DNA from: CAYRWR01 sp964537555
GTDB lineage: Bacteria; Spirochaetota; Brevinematia; Brevinematales; CAYRWR01
NCBI GenBank assembly: GCA_964537555.1
Contig: CAZIAD010000022.1
Location: 1-51,793 of the forward strand
Reading direction: 5' to 3'
Length of the DNA stretch: 51,793 nucleotides
A model generated the notes under the pieces. The model was not told the origin of the DNA and made no database searches. It saw only the letters and a list, made by a program, of their open reading frames with translations. Positions 8,268 through 18,100 of this stretch are shown here, piece after piece (the stretch's first letter is position 1; each line of letters begins with the position of its first letter). The translations under genes were made by a program, and so were the position numbers.

Positions 8268-9311
8268 CTATCCCACTACCGAGACCGCTCGCTCCTGTCT
8301 GTCTACTACTCTGCCTATTTCATACACAGTGCTGCCTATGTCCCGTGACAGCTCCAGGAAGTCTGCTTTATGGCCGGGGTCCACAAACACCAGCAGGCCC
8401 CCGCTGGTCTGGGGATCACAGACGATGAGTTTTTTGTTCTCACTATCGATTCCTGCTATCTTGTGTCCATAAGCCTCGAAATTCCTGATAGTTCCCCCCG
8501 GATAGCAGTCCTGATCCAGATAGGACTCCAGGCCGGGAATAAGCGGGATATCCTCGTAGTACAGCTCTGCGGATACCCGGCTGGCTGCACAGACCTCACT
8601 GAGATGCCCGACCAGGCCAAACCCGGTCACATCGGTCATGGCATGCACATAGGACTGCCGGCCGTAGTCCATACCCTGTTTATTAAGAGTAGTCATCATA
8701 TCCATGATCAGGGCCTGGTGTTCCGGAGAGATGATACTGCGCTTAATGGCCGTAGACAGTATCCCTACTCCTATTTTCTTGGTCAGGTAGATACTATCTC
8801 CGGGCCGGGCCTTTTCATTGGACTTTATATACTCAATATCTATGATGCCGTTTACGGCCAGTCCGAATACAGGGTCACCGATATCGATGGAATGCCCCCC
8901 TGAAATACGGATGCCGGCCGCCCGGGCAGTATCTACAGCCCCCCGGAATACCTCCCGGGCCGTCTCCACGGGCAGCTTATCCAGGGGCCAGGCCAGTATG
9001 GCCAGGGCTGTGATGGGAGTAGCTCCCATAGCATAGATATCACTGAGGGCATTGGTAGCAGAGATCCTCCCGAAGGTATAGGGATCATCTACTATGGGGG
9101 TAAAGAAGTCAGTGGTAGCCACTATGGCCTGTCTGTCATTAATCTTATAGACTGCGGCATCGTCCTTGTTTGCGTTACCTACCAGCAGATTAGGGTCATG
9201 CAGCTGCTCATAAAAGCGCTCGTCCAGGATCTGTTCCAGTACATCAGGGGCTATCTTGCAGCCGCAGCCCGCCCCGGGGCTGAACTGGGTCAGTCGTTTG
9301 GTTTCACTCAT
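8268..9311 (-). CDS. selD: Selenide, water dikinase (selenophosphate synthetase)
   Basis: 347 residues, normal length. Makes selenophosphate from selenide and ATP, the selenium donor for selenocysteine and for tRNA 2-selenouridine. The N-terminal catalytic loop GAGCGCKI has Cys16 (not selenocysteine) and Lys19, followed by the AIRS/PurM-like ATP-binding core (DDAAVYKI, ATTDFFTPIVDDPYTFG, GGHSI, VTGFGLVGHL, CDPQTSGGLLV). Its ATG overlaps the selU stop (ATGA, 9308-9311), so translation is coupled and SelD is the second gene of the unit. No selA, selB or selC is in the window, so this copy is best explained as feeding SelU. Whether the organism also makes selenoproteins cannot be told here. Confidence 0.96.
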   Translation of the reverse strand: MSETKRLTQFSPGAGCGCKIAPDVLEQILDERFYEQLHDPNLLVGNANKDDAAVYKINDRQAIVATTDFFTPIVDDPYTFGRISATNALSDIYAMGATPITALAILAWPLDKLPVETAREVFRGAVDTARAAGIRISGGHSIDIGDPVFGLAVNGIIDIEYIKSNEKARPGDSIYLTKKIGVGILSTAIKRSIISPEHQALIMDMMTTLNKQGMDYGRQSYVHAMTDVTGFGLVGHLSEVCAASRVSAELYYEDIPLIPGLESYLDQDCYPGGTIRNFEAYGHKIAGIDSENKKLIVCDPQTSGGLLVFVDPGHKADFLELSRDIGSTVYEIGRVVDRQERAVSVVG

Positions 9312-10327
9312 AGGGTTCTTTCCTTACTTAAGTGTAATATTTTTTGTATCAGGTCTTCATCCACGTCACTCTTTATTACAGCCCGGATATTATTGTTCCT
9401 GTCCAGGCTGCGCTGATAGGCTTTATCATAATAGTGCAGCACCGCCCGGATAGCCTCAGTCATATTTCCCTCATCGATATCCAGTAGAGCCTGCCGGGTA
9501 CGCTCCCCGCCCAGCCGCTTCCCGATCCGGCTCACATAGCCTTTTAGAATAGCTTTATCCACTGAGAGATAGTCCTGGGCCAGCCGTCCTAACCGGTGGT
9601 CCATACTCCGCTCAATAAGGATGAGGGGGGCTGCCGATATGCGGCTGTATAAGGCGGGGGGAAGGAGCAGCCGGCCTATCTCCCGGTTTTCATGCTCGAC
9701 ATAGACCGGACGGCCCGGGTCCATCCCCGACAGCTGTTCATACAGACTGATCTCAAAGCTCTCATAATGAGGCTGTTCTCCCATGCCGATAGCCCCGAAT
9801 ACCGAGCCCTTGTGACGGGCCAGGCCCTCCAGGTCCAGTACCTGCTCCCCGGCCTGAGCCAGTCTATGGAGCAGAGCAGTCTTTCCGGCCCCGGTGTAGC
9901 CTCCCAGTACTATGTAGTCCAGTTTCCTCTCAAATGACTGTCGAATATGCTCCCGGAAAGATTTATAGCCTCCCTCCAGTACCACAGGCTTAAGGCCTAC
10001 CAGCTCAAACAGCCAGGCCATGCTGTTACTGCGCATGCCACCCCGCCAGCAGTACAGCAAGACCTTCCCCTCTACACTGTGCTCCAGGGCAGTCCGGGCA
10101 AATTCATGGAGACGGGGCCCGATCAGTTCCAGTCCCCTGAGGTAAGCATCCCGGGGAGATGCCTGAACATAGAGGGTACCTACCTCAGCCCTTTGGGCAT
10201 CATCCACAATAGGCAGACTAAAGGCTCCGGGGATATGGCCCTTTTCATATTCGGCGGGACTGCGCACATCGAACACAGGATAGTTACGGCTGAGCTGAAG
10301 AAATCGCTGTATAGGCTCTCTTTTCAT
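9308..10327 (-). CDS. selU: tRNA 2-selenouridine synthase
   Basis: 339 residues. Replaces sulfur with selenium at the wobble 2-thiouridine of tRNA-Lys, -Glu and -Gln using selenophosphate. The N-terminal rhodanese domain has DVRSPAEYEKGHIPGA and the active-site loop YCWRGGMRS with Cys93. The C-terminal P-loop domain has GGYTGAGKT at 142-150, which in this family handles the geranyl-thiouridine intermediate. It is first in a two-gene unit with selD (4-base overlap), read from a promoter at 10381-10409. Motifs, length and the partner gene agree, so the call is firm. tRNA-Glu(UUC), one of its known substrate types, is encoded in this window. Confidence 0.95.
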   Translation of the reverse strand: MKREPIQRFLQLSRNYPVFDVRSPAEYEKGHIPGAFSLPIVDDAQRAEVGTLYVQASPRDAYLRGLELIGPRLHEFARTALEHSVEGKVLLYCWRGGMRSNSMAWLFELVGLKPVVLEGGYKSFREHIRQSFERKLDYIVLGGYTGAGKTALLHRLAQAGEQVLDLEGLARHKGSVFGAIGMGEQPHYESFEISLYEQLSGMDPGRPVYVEHENREIGRLLLPPALYSRISAAPLILIERSMDHRLGRLAQDYLSVDKAILKGYVSRIGKRLGGERTRQALLDIDEGNMTEAIRAVLHYYDKAYQRSLDRNNNIRAVIKSDVDEDLIQKILHLSKERTL

Positions 10328-10380
10328 GAGGTATTCCCGTTTTTTTAGTTTTAGGTCCCAAATTAGCTGCCTGACTCAAG

Positions 10381-10409
10381 ATTTTACCTCATTTCAGGCT
10401 TTAATTCAA
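10381..10409 (-). promoter_or_regulatory. Sigma-70-type promoter for selU-selD
   Basis: On the minus strand, TTGAAT (10409-10404) and TAAAAT (10386-10381) are separated by 17 bases, about 54 bases upstream of the selU ATG. Each box matches 5/6. Confidence 0.6.
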
Positions 10410-10802
10410 GCCAGGTTCCGGGAGGGCGTAGCCATGAGCATAAAGGGCACTGTAAATAGTGAGGGTAACAGGCCCTCATCCATGCAGCCCCTGGACATGA
10501 TATAATCCACTCCCGGTGGGGGCAGTACCCCACTCTGGACAGAGCTGAATGCTGTCGTCCTCTGTGACAGATGCTGGAAAGGAGAAGGTTTTATTAGCTA
10601 AGTAGAATGGTGATCACTGAGACCTGCTTAGGGGTCAGAGGAATACTCAAGGATGCTGATCGCTTTGATTTTACCTGGAACCTGGAAATAGTCTTATTCT
10701 ACAGAGCCGTCTAAAAATGCCCGGTGCCTCCTGATATGCAGGGGAAAGTACCAGATGACGGAGATGCCGCTAGTGGATGAGGAAAAAATGGCCTGGCCTG
10801 CC
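10410..10802. other. Intergenic stretch without a confirmed gene
   Basis: About 390 bases between the lacI stop and the selU promoter. It is fairly GC-rich and carries unusually long open stretches on both strands. On + there is GGGAGG followed by ATG 10434 and 23 codons (MSIKGTVNSEGNRPSSMQPL… to TAA 10503-10505), and the same frame stays open again after that stop. On - there is a frame of roughly 60 codons without an ATG near its beginning. None has enough support to call as a gene. Directly after the lacI stop (- direction) a short GCCTG/CAGGC hairpin and a T run may terminate lacI. A decayed repeat or mobile fragment is possible. Confidence 0.4.
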
Positions 10803-11831
10803 TCAGGCTTCTGTAGAGGGAGGCGGAGCGGTGGTATCGCGGATGACCAGAGAAGGCTGCAGGACCACGCTTTCTTTCTTGGTGATGCCGCTCTCGATCT
10901 GCTCCCGCATGACATTGGAACCCAGGCGGGATACAATATGCAGAGGCTGGGCCACGGTAGTGAGCCCGATATAGTCGGTAAAGTCCATATTGTCATAACC
11001 CATGACAGACACGTCCTGAGGGCAGGACAGTCCCATATCCCGGATGGCAGCCAGGATACCCACGGCCTGCAGGTCTGATACCGAGAAGATAGCGGTAGGG
11101 GGTTCTTTGAGGGACAGGAGCTTTTTGGTGAGGAAGTAGGCCCCTTCCCGGCTCCAGTCATTGATGGCAATATACTTTTCATTAAGGGGGATCTCAGCCA
11201 TATTGAGGGCCATCTTGTAGCCTTTGAGGCGGTCTTTGGCCACGGTGAGATGGAAGGGGTCTTCGGCAGCCCCGGTGATGATGGCAATGTTCTTATGGCC
11301 CAGGTCGATGAGGTGCTCGGTAGCCTTAAAGGAGCCAAACACATTGTCCAGCGAGACTGAGCTGTATTCTTTATTGAAGTTGTCTAATAACACGATAGGG
11401 AACTTTGCCTTGGAAAGCTGGATCTCTTCATCCAGGAGCACGGGCAGGGAGATGATAAACAGGCCGTCCAGCTTGTTTTCCCCTACTACCTTGGCTATGA
11501 TCTGTTTTTTATGCTCGGGGGAGGAGGCATTGTAGAGGATGAGGTCATGGTCATCCAGGTCCTGGGCTGTGCCATCCAGGATCTTGAGGAAGAACTCGCC
11601 AAAAAAGAAGGGTACCAGGATACCGATCTCCTTGGAGCGGGAACGGGATAGTCCGGAGGCTATGGGCGAAGGATAATAATTTAAAGACTCTATGGCGGTC
11701 ATTACTTTTTTACGGGTGGCTTCGGCTACATTGTCTTTACCGTTGATAACCCGGGACACTGTAGCAATAGTGACATTAGCCAGCTCGGCTACATCATAGA
11801 TGGTGGTCTTTTTATTTTTATTATCGGCCAT
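10803..11831 (-). CDS. LacI-family transcriptional repressor of the starch locus
   Basis: 342 residues. The N-terminal LacI helix-turn-helix reads TIYDVAELANVTIATVSRVING (about 9-30). The hinge helix SPIASGLS carries the Leu that in this family wedges into the central CpG of the operator. A periplasmic-binding-protein-like sugar domain follows (IGILVPFFFG…FPIVLLDN…HKNIAIITG…PTAIFSVSDLQAVGI…VSVMGYDN). It is divergent from the amylase genes. Two matching operators with centre TGTAAGCG lie at 12097-12110 and 18679-18692, at the starts of two amylase transcripts, so it very probably represses them until a starch-derived sugar (likely maltose or maltodextrin, inferred) binds. A TGT…ACA dyad at 11851-11865 just upstream of its own start may give autoregulation (weak). 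Confidence 0.9.
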   Translation of the reverse strand: MADNKNKKTTIYDVAELANVTIATVSRVINGKDNVAEATRKKVMTAIESLNYYPSPIASGLSRSRSKEIGILVPFFFGEFFLKILDGTAQDLDDHDLILYNASSPEHKKQIIAKVVGENKLDGLFIISLPVLLDEEIQLSKAKFPIVLLDNFNKEYSSVSLDNVFGSFKATEHLIDLGHKNIAIITGAAEDPFHLTVAKDRLKGYKMALNMAEIPLNEKYIAINDWSREGAYFLTKKLLSLKEPPTAIFSVSDLQAVGILAAIRDMGLSCPQDVSVMGYDNMDFTDYIGLTTVAQPLHIVSRLGSNVMREQIESGITKKESVVLQPSLVIRDTTAPPPSTEA

Positions 11832-11948
11832 GAAACTTCCTTACATTTATTGTCAATATTTTACATTATTTTATCGGAAAATTCCAGCATTAATGTAAAT
11901 ACTTTCATAAACCCGGATTTTCTTACATTTTCTGATGGATGGCTTTCA

Positions 11949-11964
11949 GGTGATTCACATCACA
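11949..11964 (+). promoter_or_regulatory. CRP-type binding dyad upstream of amylase gene 1
   Basis: GGTGA-N6-TCACA (11949-11964) differs in one base from the E. coli-type CRP consensus TGTGA-N6-TCACA. It is centred about 140 bp upstream of the LacI-type operator, the same spacing within 1 bp as the second site at 18532-18547. The protein that binds it is not in the window. Confidence 0.55.
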
Positions 11965-12073
11965 TTACAAAATGCACCCTGCCCTCTAATGCCTTCAAAT
12001 CGGGCTTATTCAAAAACCGTAAAATATATCTATTTGCTTACAATACAATTAATAAACGCTAATTTTTAAAATA

Positions 12074-12089
12074 TGGCACGCTTATTGCA
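12074..12089 (+). promoter_or_regulatory. Sigma-54 (-24/-12) promoter of amylase gene 1
   Basis: TGGCACG (12074-12080), CTTA, TTGCA (12085-12089) matches the RpoN consensus TGGCACG-N4-TTGCW at every defined base, with GG and GC correctly 12 bases apart. Predicted transcription start is about 12100, inside the LacI-type operator. No sigma-70 promoter with acceptable spacing is seen at this place. Sigma-54 promoters need an AAA+ activator, and none is encoded in the window. Confidence 0.72.
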
Positions 12090-12096
12090 ATATAAA

Positions 12097-12110
12097 TGTA
12101 AGCGCTTCCG
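12097..12110 (+). promoter_or_regulatory. LacI/CcpA-type operator at amylase gene 1
   Basis: TGTAAGCGCTTCCG, with central CG, matches the cre-type consensus TGWAARCGYTWNCW except at the last base. It covers the start predicted for the sigma-54 promoter, so a bound repressor would block initiation. It shares TGTAAGCG with the operator at 18679. Confidence 0.75.
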
Positions 12111-12155
12111 TTTATTTTGCACTGAGCGCTGAAATCAATATTTTAAGAGGTATAA

Positions 12156-15100
12156 ATGAAAAGGTTTTTAGCTCTGATTCTGCTTTCATTAACGTTTTTT
12201 CTGGCCAATCCAGGAAATGCAGCAGTACACGATGGGAATAGTCCCTCGGTGTTACTGCAGGGATTCCACTGGGAATCACACGCCAGCTATCCCTGGTGGG
12301 ATGTGATAGCTGCCAATGCCTCCGATATCGCTGATACCGGGTTCGACATGGTGTGGCTGCCCCCCAGTAGCGATGCCGGTTCTGACGAGGGCTACCTCCC
12401 CCGTAAGCTCTATGTACAGAGCGGGCCTTATGGTAACCAGTCCCAGCTCCAGAATGCTATCACACAGCTGCACAGCAAGGGCATCAAGGCTATAGCTGAT
12501 ATCGTGATCAACCACCGTGTGGGAACTACAGGATGGGGTGACTTTACTGAGCCCGCCTGGGGTACCGACTCTGTATGTGCCGATGATGAGTGGACCAGCT
12601 CCACCGGAGCTCCCGACACCGGCCAGCCCTATGCAGCGGCCCGTGACATCGACCACACCAAGGCCTATGTGCAGGCCTCCATCATAGAGTGGATGAAATG
12701 GATGAAAAACACCATCGGCTACGATGGATGGAGATATGACTTTACCAAGGGTTACAGCGGATACTACAACGGTATCTATAATGATGCTACCTCCCCCTAT
12801 TTCTCAGTGGCTGAGACCTGGCCTGACATCATCGGGGACTACTATGCCTCCGGCTCCACCGGAGTAAAGGGTCACAGGCAGTACCTGGCTGACTGGGTCA
12901 GTGCCAGCGGTAACAAGAGTGCAGTGTTTGACTTTACCACCAAGTGGCAGCTCATGCTGGCCGTACAGGACAGTCAGTACTGGAGGCTGAAGGACGACAG
13001 CGGCAAACCCATAGGCTATGTAGGATGGAATCCTGCCAAGGCAGTGACCTTCCTGGATAACCATGACACCGGATCCAGCCCTGGAGGCGGACAGAACCAC
13101 TGGCCCTTCCCTTCGAATGGAATCATGCAGGGATATGCCTATATACTGACTCACCCGGGAGTACCTTCCGTGTACTGGCCTCATGTCTATGACTGGGGAC
13201 TGAAGAGCGAGATAAAGAAACTGATGGGGATACGTAAGTCTATGGGACTGACCTCTACCTCTACTGTAAATATACAGGTAGCTGACACTTCACAGTATGC
13301 AGCCATCATAGACGCAAAGGTAGCCATGAAGATAGGTTCCGGAAACTGGAACCCCGGTACCGACTGGACCCTGGCCGCATCCGGAAACAACTATGCCGTA
13401 TGGACCATGGGCAGCGGCCCCATCACCAATACCAACCGCATCGTAACCAATGGTGTACGTACGGTGATCTTTATGCAGAAACAGACTGCTTCCGGGCAGG
13501 ATATCTTTGTGAAGGGCGGACATGATGCCAATCTGGTACCCTCTTTCTATGCCACTATGGATGAAGCTATCACTTATCTCAATAAAAAGAATACAACCAC
13601 TCTGGCTATTAAAAACAGTGATGCTACCCTGGACTGGGGCACAGAGTCTGCTCTGGACTGGACCTGTAATGTATGGCCCGCCACCTGGGGTACTAAAAAG
13701 ACCTATGCCGCTGACGGATACGGTGAAGACCCCGAGAATACCTGGGGCATCCACTGGTGGAAGTTTGACGTGTCTATGGCCGGGACTACCGGAGAATGGT
13801 ACGAGTTCAAGGCCTTTATGAGAGAAGGCAGCACAGAGTCCTGGGAGACAGACATAGCCCAGGCCGGAACCCCCTACACATCCAGGAACCACTGGGGAAA
13901 GAAAGGCTTTATCACCCGGGTCATCTTTGGTGACTCATGGGTGGAGTTTATCCCCCTGCAGGAAGAGGTCAATACTCCTCCCAGCGCTTCCCTGGGAGCG
14001 ATCCCTGTGGATATAGAAGAAGGGGAGACTGTTTCCTTTGACGCATCTGCCTCATCAGACCCCGAAGACGGATCCAATGTAGAAGTACGCTGGGACTGGG
14101 AAGGTGATGGAAACTACGACACTGTATGGTCTACAGTCAAGACAGCTTCTCATATTTACACCACACCCGGTACTTACCAGGCGACCCTGCAGGTACGTGA
14201 CTCCAAAGGACTGACTGACTCCAAGAGCCTCACTATCACAGTCACAGAAAAACCGAATACCGCCCCCACCGCTAACCTGGATGCATCTCCCAATCCCGCT
14301 CAGACCGGCCAGACTGTTACTTTTGACGCATCCGGTTCATCCGACCCTGAAGACGGGGCCAATATACAGGTCAGATTTGACTTTAATGGTGACGGGATCT
14401 GGGATACCGCGTTCAGCTATACCAAGACAGCCACTCATGTCTATTCCGCAGCCGGCCATTATATTGCCAAGGCAGAGGTCATGGACTCCAAAGGACTGAC
14501 AGCCTCTGACCTGATCAGTGTGCAGGTAGACCTGAGCCCCAATACTCCTCCCATAGCACAGATAAACGCATCTCCCTCCAGCGGCACGACTGCTACCCTG
14601 TTCACCCTGGATGCCTCGGCTTCCAGTGACAGCGAAGACGGCAGTGCAGTGCAGGTCAGATTTGACTGGGAAAGTGATGGTACTTATGACACCACCTATT
14701 CCAGCACAAAATCCGCCACCCACACTTACTCTACAGAAGGGACTTATACAGTCACTGTACAGGTCAAAGACTCTGAAGGCGCCACAGATATTGCAACAGT
14801 AAATATCAGTGTCTCTAAAAACAGTATACAGGCCCTGGACATCTACTATAAAAAACCTACAGCCTGGGGCAGTGCCTATATACATTACTGGGCTACCCTG
14901 CCTGATGCACAGTCCACCACCTGGCCCGGAAAAAAGATGAACGACCTGGGTAACGGCTGGTACCATATAGCAATCACCAACCAGACCTATGCCAAGATCG
15001 TGTTCAATGCCAATTCCGCCCCCCAGACAACAGATCTGAGCCGCACCGGAGACGGATGGTACGATGGAACCTGGCATGACACTAACCCCGACGATGCAGA

Positions 15101-18100
15101 AGCCCCTGTGACTGCACTGACCTCACCCGCGGCCGGCACCACCCTGTCCGGCACCGTGACTCTGACCGCCAGCGCCAGCGACAATACAGCTGTGACCAAA
15201 GTAGAGTTCTACGATGGTACTACCCTGATAGGTACAGATACTTCAGCACCCTACTCTCTGAGCTGGAACACTAAAACCAGTCCTAATGGCCCTCACAGCC
15301 TGAGTACCAAAGCATTTGATGCAGCCCTGAATGAAGGTGTTTCTGCCCCCATAGCTGTGTCTGTAAACAACCCCAATACCGCCCCGGTGGCCGCTCTCAG
15401 CTCAGATAAGACTACTGGCACTACTGCTACCCTGTTCAACTTTGATGCATCCGGTTCCACTGACGCTGAAGGGGCTGTAGAAGTCAGATTTGACTGGGAA
15501 AATGATGGTACCTATGACACCAGCTATTCCTCCATCCTGACTGCCACCCATACTTACAGTACTATAGGCACCAAAACCGTAAAGGTGCAGGTCAAAGACT
15601 CTGAAGGCCTCACCGCCACTGCTACTGTATCTGTAGTAGTCGAATTAAACACTACTCCCATAATGACCATCCACTTTAAGAATGTCAATAACTGGGCCAA
15701 GGTATACGCCCATTACTGGCTCAGCACTCCTGACTCCCTGTCTACTACCTGGCCCGGCAAAGCCATGATTTCCGAAGGCAACAACTGGTACTATATCGCT
15801 CTGACCAACCAGACTGCCTGCCAGATCCTGTTCCATAACAATGCCGGCTCCCAGAGTGCTGACCTGACCCGCAGCGGCAATGGCTGGTATAAAGATGGAG
15901 TATGGTATAACTCTAATCCTGATGACGAGATAGCTCCTACTACCTCCCTGACCTCCCCTATCAATGGGGCCAGCCTGGTGGGTACAGTAACAGTATCTGC
16001 CACTGCCACAGATAATGTGGCAGTGACCAAAGTAGCCTTCTACTACGACAGCGTGCTGATCGCGGAAGACACCAGCGCCCCCTATTCGGTGAGCTGGAAT
16101 ACCGCCCTGGTGCCCAGCGGCAGCCATGTCGTTAAATCCATAGCCTACGATGAAGCCGGCAATACCGGCACCTCCAGTGCCACTGTAAGCACCGCCAATC
16201 CCAACCTGCCTCCTGTAGCCGACGCCGGGGGTGACATCACCGCATTTGTAGGGCTGCCGGTACAGTTCAGTGCCGCCAAATCCTATGACCCTAACGGCAG
16301 TATCGTCTCCTACAAGTGGTCTAACGGCCTCAGTGGGGAAAAACCTACCATGACTTACAACCAGATGGGTACCTTCCAGATCACCCTCACTGTGACTGAC
16401 AATGAAGGAGCGACCGATACTGATACCTTTAATCTCACTGTGACCACCAACTATTCCGGCCAGAGAGGAGACTTCCGTGAGGAGACCATATACTTCCTTA
16501 TGACCGCCCGTTTCTATGACGGTGACCCCGCTAATAACCGGCCCACCCGGGCTTATGTGACCAGTGGTAATGCAGCCAACAATGACCCGGCCTGGAGAGG
16601 AGACTTCAAGGGACTGACTGAGAAACTGGACTACATCAAGGCTCTGGGATTCTCTGCAGTATGGCTCACTCCTGTGGTGCTGAACCGTTCAGACTATGAC
16701 TTCCACGGCTATCACGCCTGGGACTTTAACAAAGTGGATGCCCGCCTGGAATCTCCCGGTTATGACTATCAGAAGCTGATCAATGAAGCACACAAACGGG
16801 GCATGAAGATCATCCAGGATATCGTACTGAACCATACCTCCCGCTATGGAGCTAAAGACCTCTATACCGTCAAATACTGGGGAGACTCCAATGACCCCGA
16901 ATGGGGAGACGGGACTGCCATAGACTATTATGATGTATATAACCCTGATTTTGAATATAATGGGCTGGACTATGAACCGATTTCCGGTAAAAACTGGTAT
17001 AACGGAGACCTGTGGACCAAAGATAAACCCAATCTGGCCTGGACCGACCTGCCTTACTGGGGACAGGCTACCCAGTACCGCAGCCCTGAAGGCTATAAGA
17101 TCTATCAGTACCAGTGGCCTAACCTGGAGATGTTCCCCAATGACAAGTTCCACCCTGACTTCCTCAAGAACTGGGAAGACTATACCTGCCAGATCGGCTC
17201 TATCCATGAAGACTGTATTGATTTGAATACAGAAAACGCCGGTGTGCAGCAATTTCTCATCGATGCCTATAACCGCTACATCGACATGGGTGTGGACGGT
17301 TTCCGTATCGACACTGTCAAGCATATTTCCCGCCTCATGTTTAACCGGCGCTTTGTACCTGCCTTTAAAGAACGGGGCGGCGAGAACTTCTTTATGTTCG
17401 GTGAAGTATGTACCCGTGTCAATGAAGTCTGGAACCATAATGTGGCCCCTCTGTCTACTCCATTCTACACCTGGGCTGAAAGAGGAAACTTCTCTGCTGA
17501 TGATGAAGCCGCTGCCCTGGAAGCCTATAACTACGAAAACAACCTGGGAACCGGTAATCAGCCCACATCAGGCAATCATTACCTGAGTGGAAACAATTAC
17601 CATGCTCCTGATTATTCAAAGTCTTCCGGCCTGGCAGTAATAGACTTTCCCATGCACTGGAACTGGGACAATGCCGGACAAGCCTACAATATGCGCGGAA
17701 ATGACCAGTATTACAATGACGCTACCTGGAATGTAGTCTATGTAGACAGCCATGATTACGGCCCCAACACCGATAACCGTTATACAGGAGATCAGGATAC
17801 CTGCGCTGAAAACTACTCTCTGATGTTTACTTTCCGTGGAATTCCTTGCATTTATTACGGAAGTGAAATACAATTTAAGAAAGGTGCTAAGGCAGACGCC
17901 GGCCCTAACGCCCCTCTGGAAGAGACAGGGCGGGCCTATTACGGCAGCCACATCGAGGGAAGTGTCAATGTCACAGATTTCGGAGTATGGAATAATGCTA
18001 CCGGTGAGATGGCTAACACCCTGAACCACCCTCTGTCGCAGCATCTGGCCCGGCTCAATCAGATCCGCCGTGCCATACCTGCCCTCCAGAAAGGCCAGTA

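Noticed and set aside
8160..8472. Open frames on the + strand opposite selD and in the repeat region.
   Set aside because: They are antisense to a complete, motif-verified selD or made of repeat units, and lack ribosome sites and coding features.
10694..11344. A 216-codon open frame on the minus strand overlapping lacI.
   Set aside because: It is a shifted frame of lacI, Ser/Pro/Trp-rich in a way typical of out-of-frame translation, and the lacI frame has all family motifs.
11851..11865. TGTCAATATTTTACA dyad upstream of lacI as an autoregulatory operator.
   Set aside because: It lacks the central CG of the two convincing operators and lies in AT-rich DNA where such dyads arise by chance, so it is kept only as a remark in the lacI entry.
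14337..15077. Long antisense frames (200-250 codons) within the amylase genes.
   Set aside because: They mirror repetitive Gly/Ser/Thr-rich coding DNA on the real strand and have no independent start signals or family motifs.
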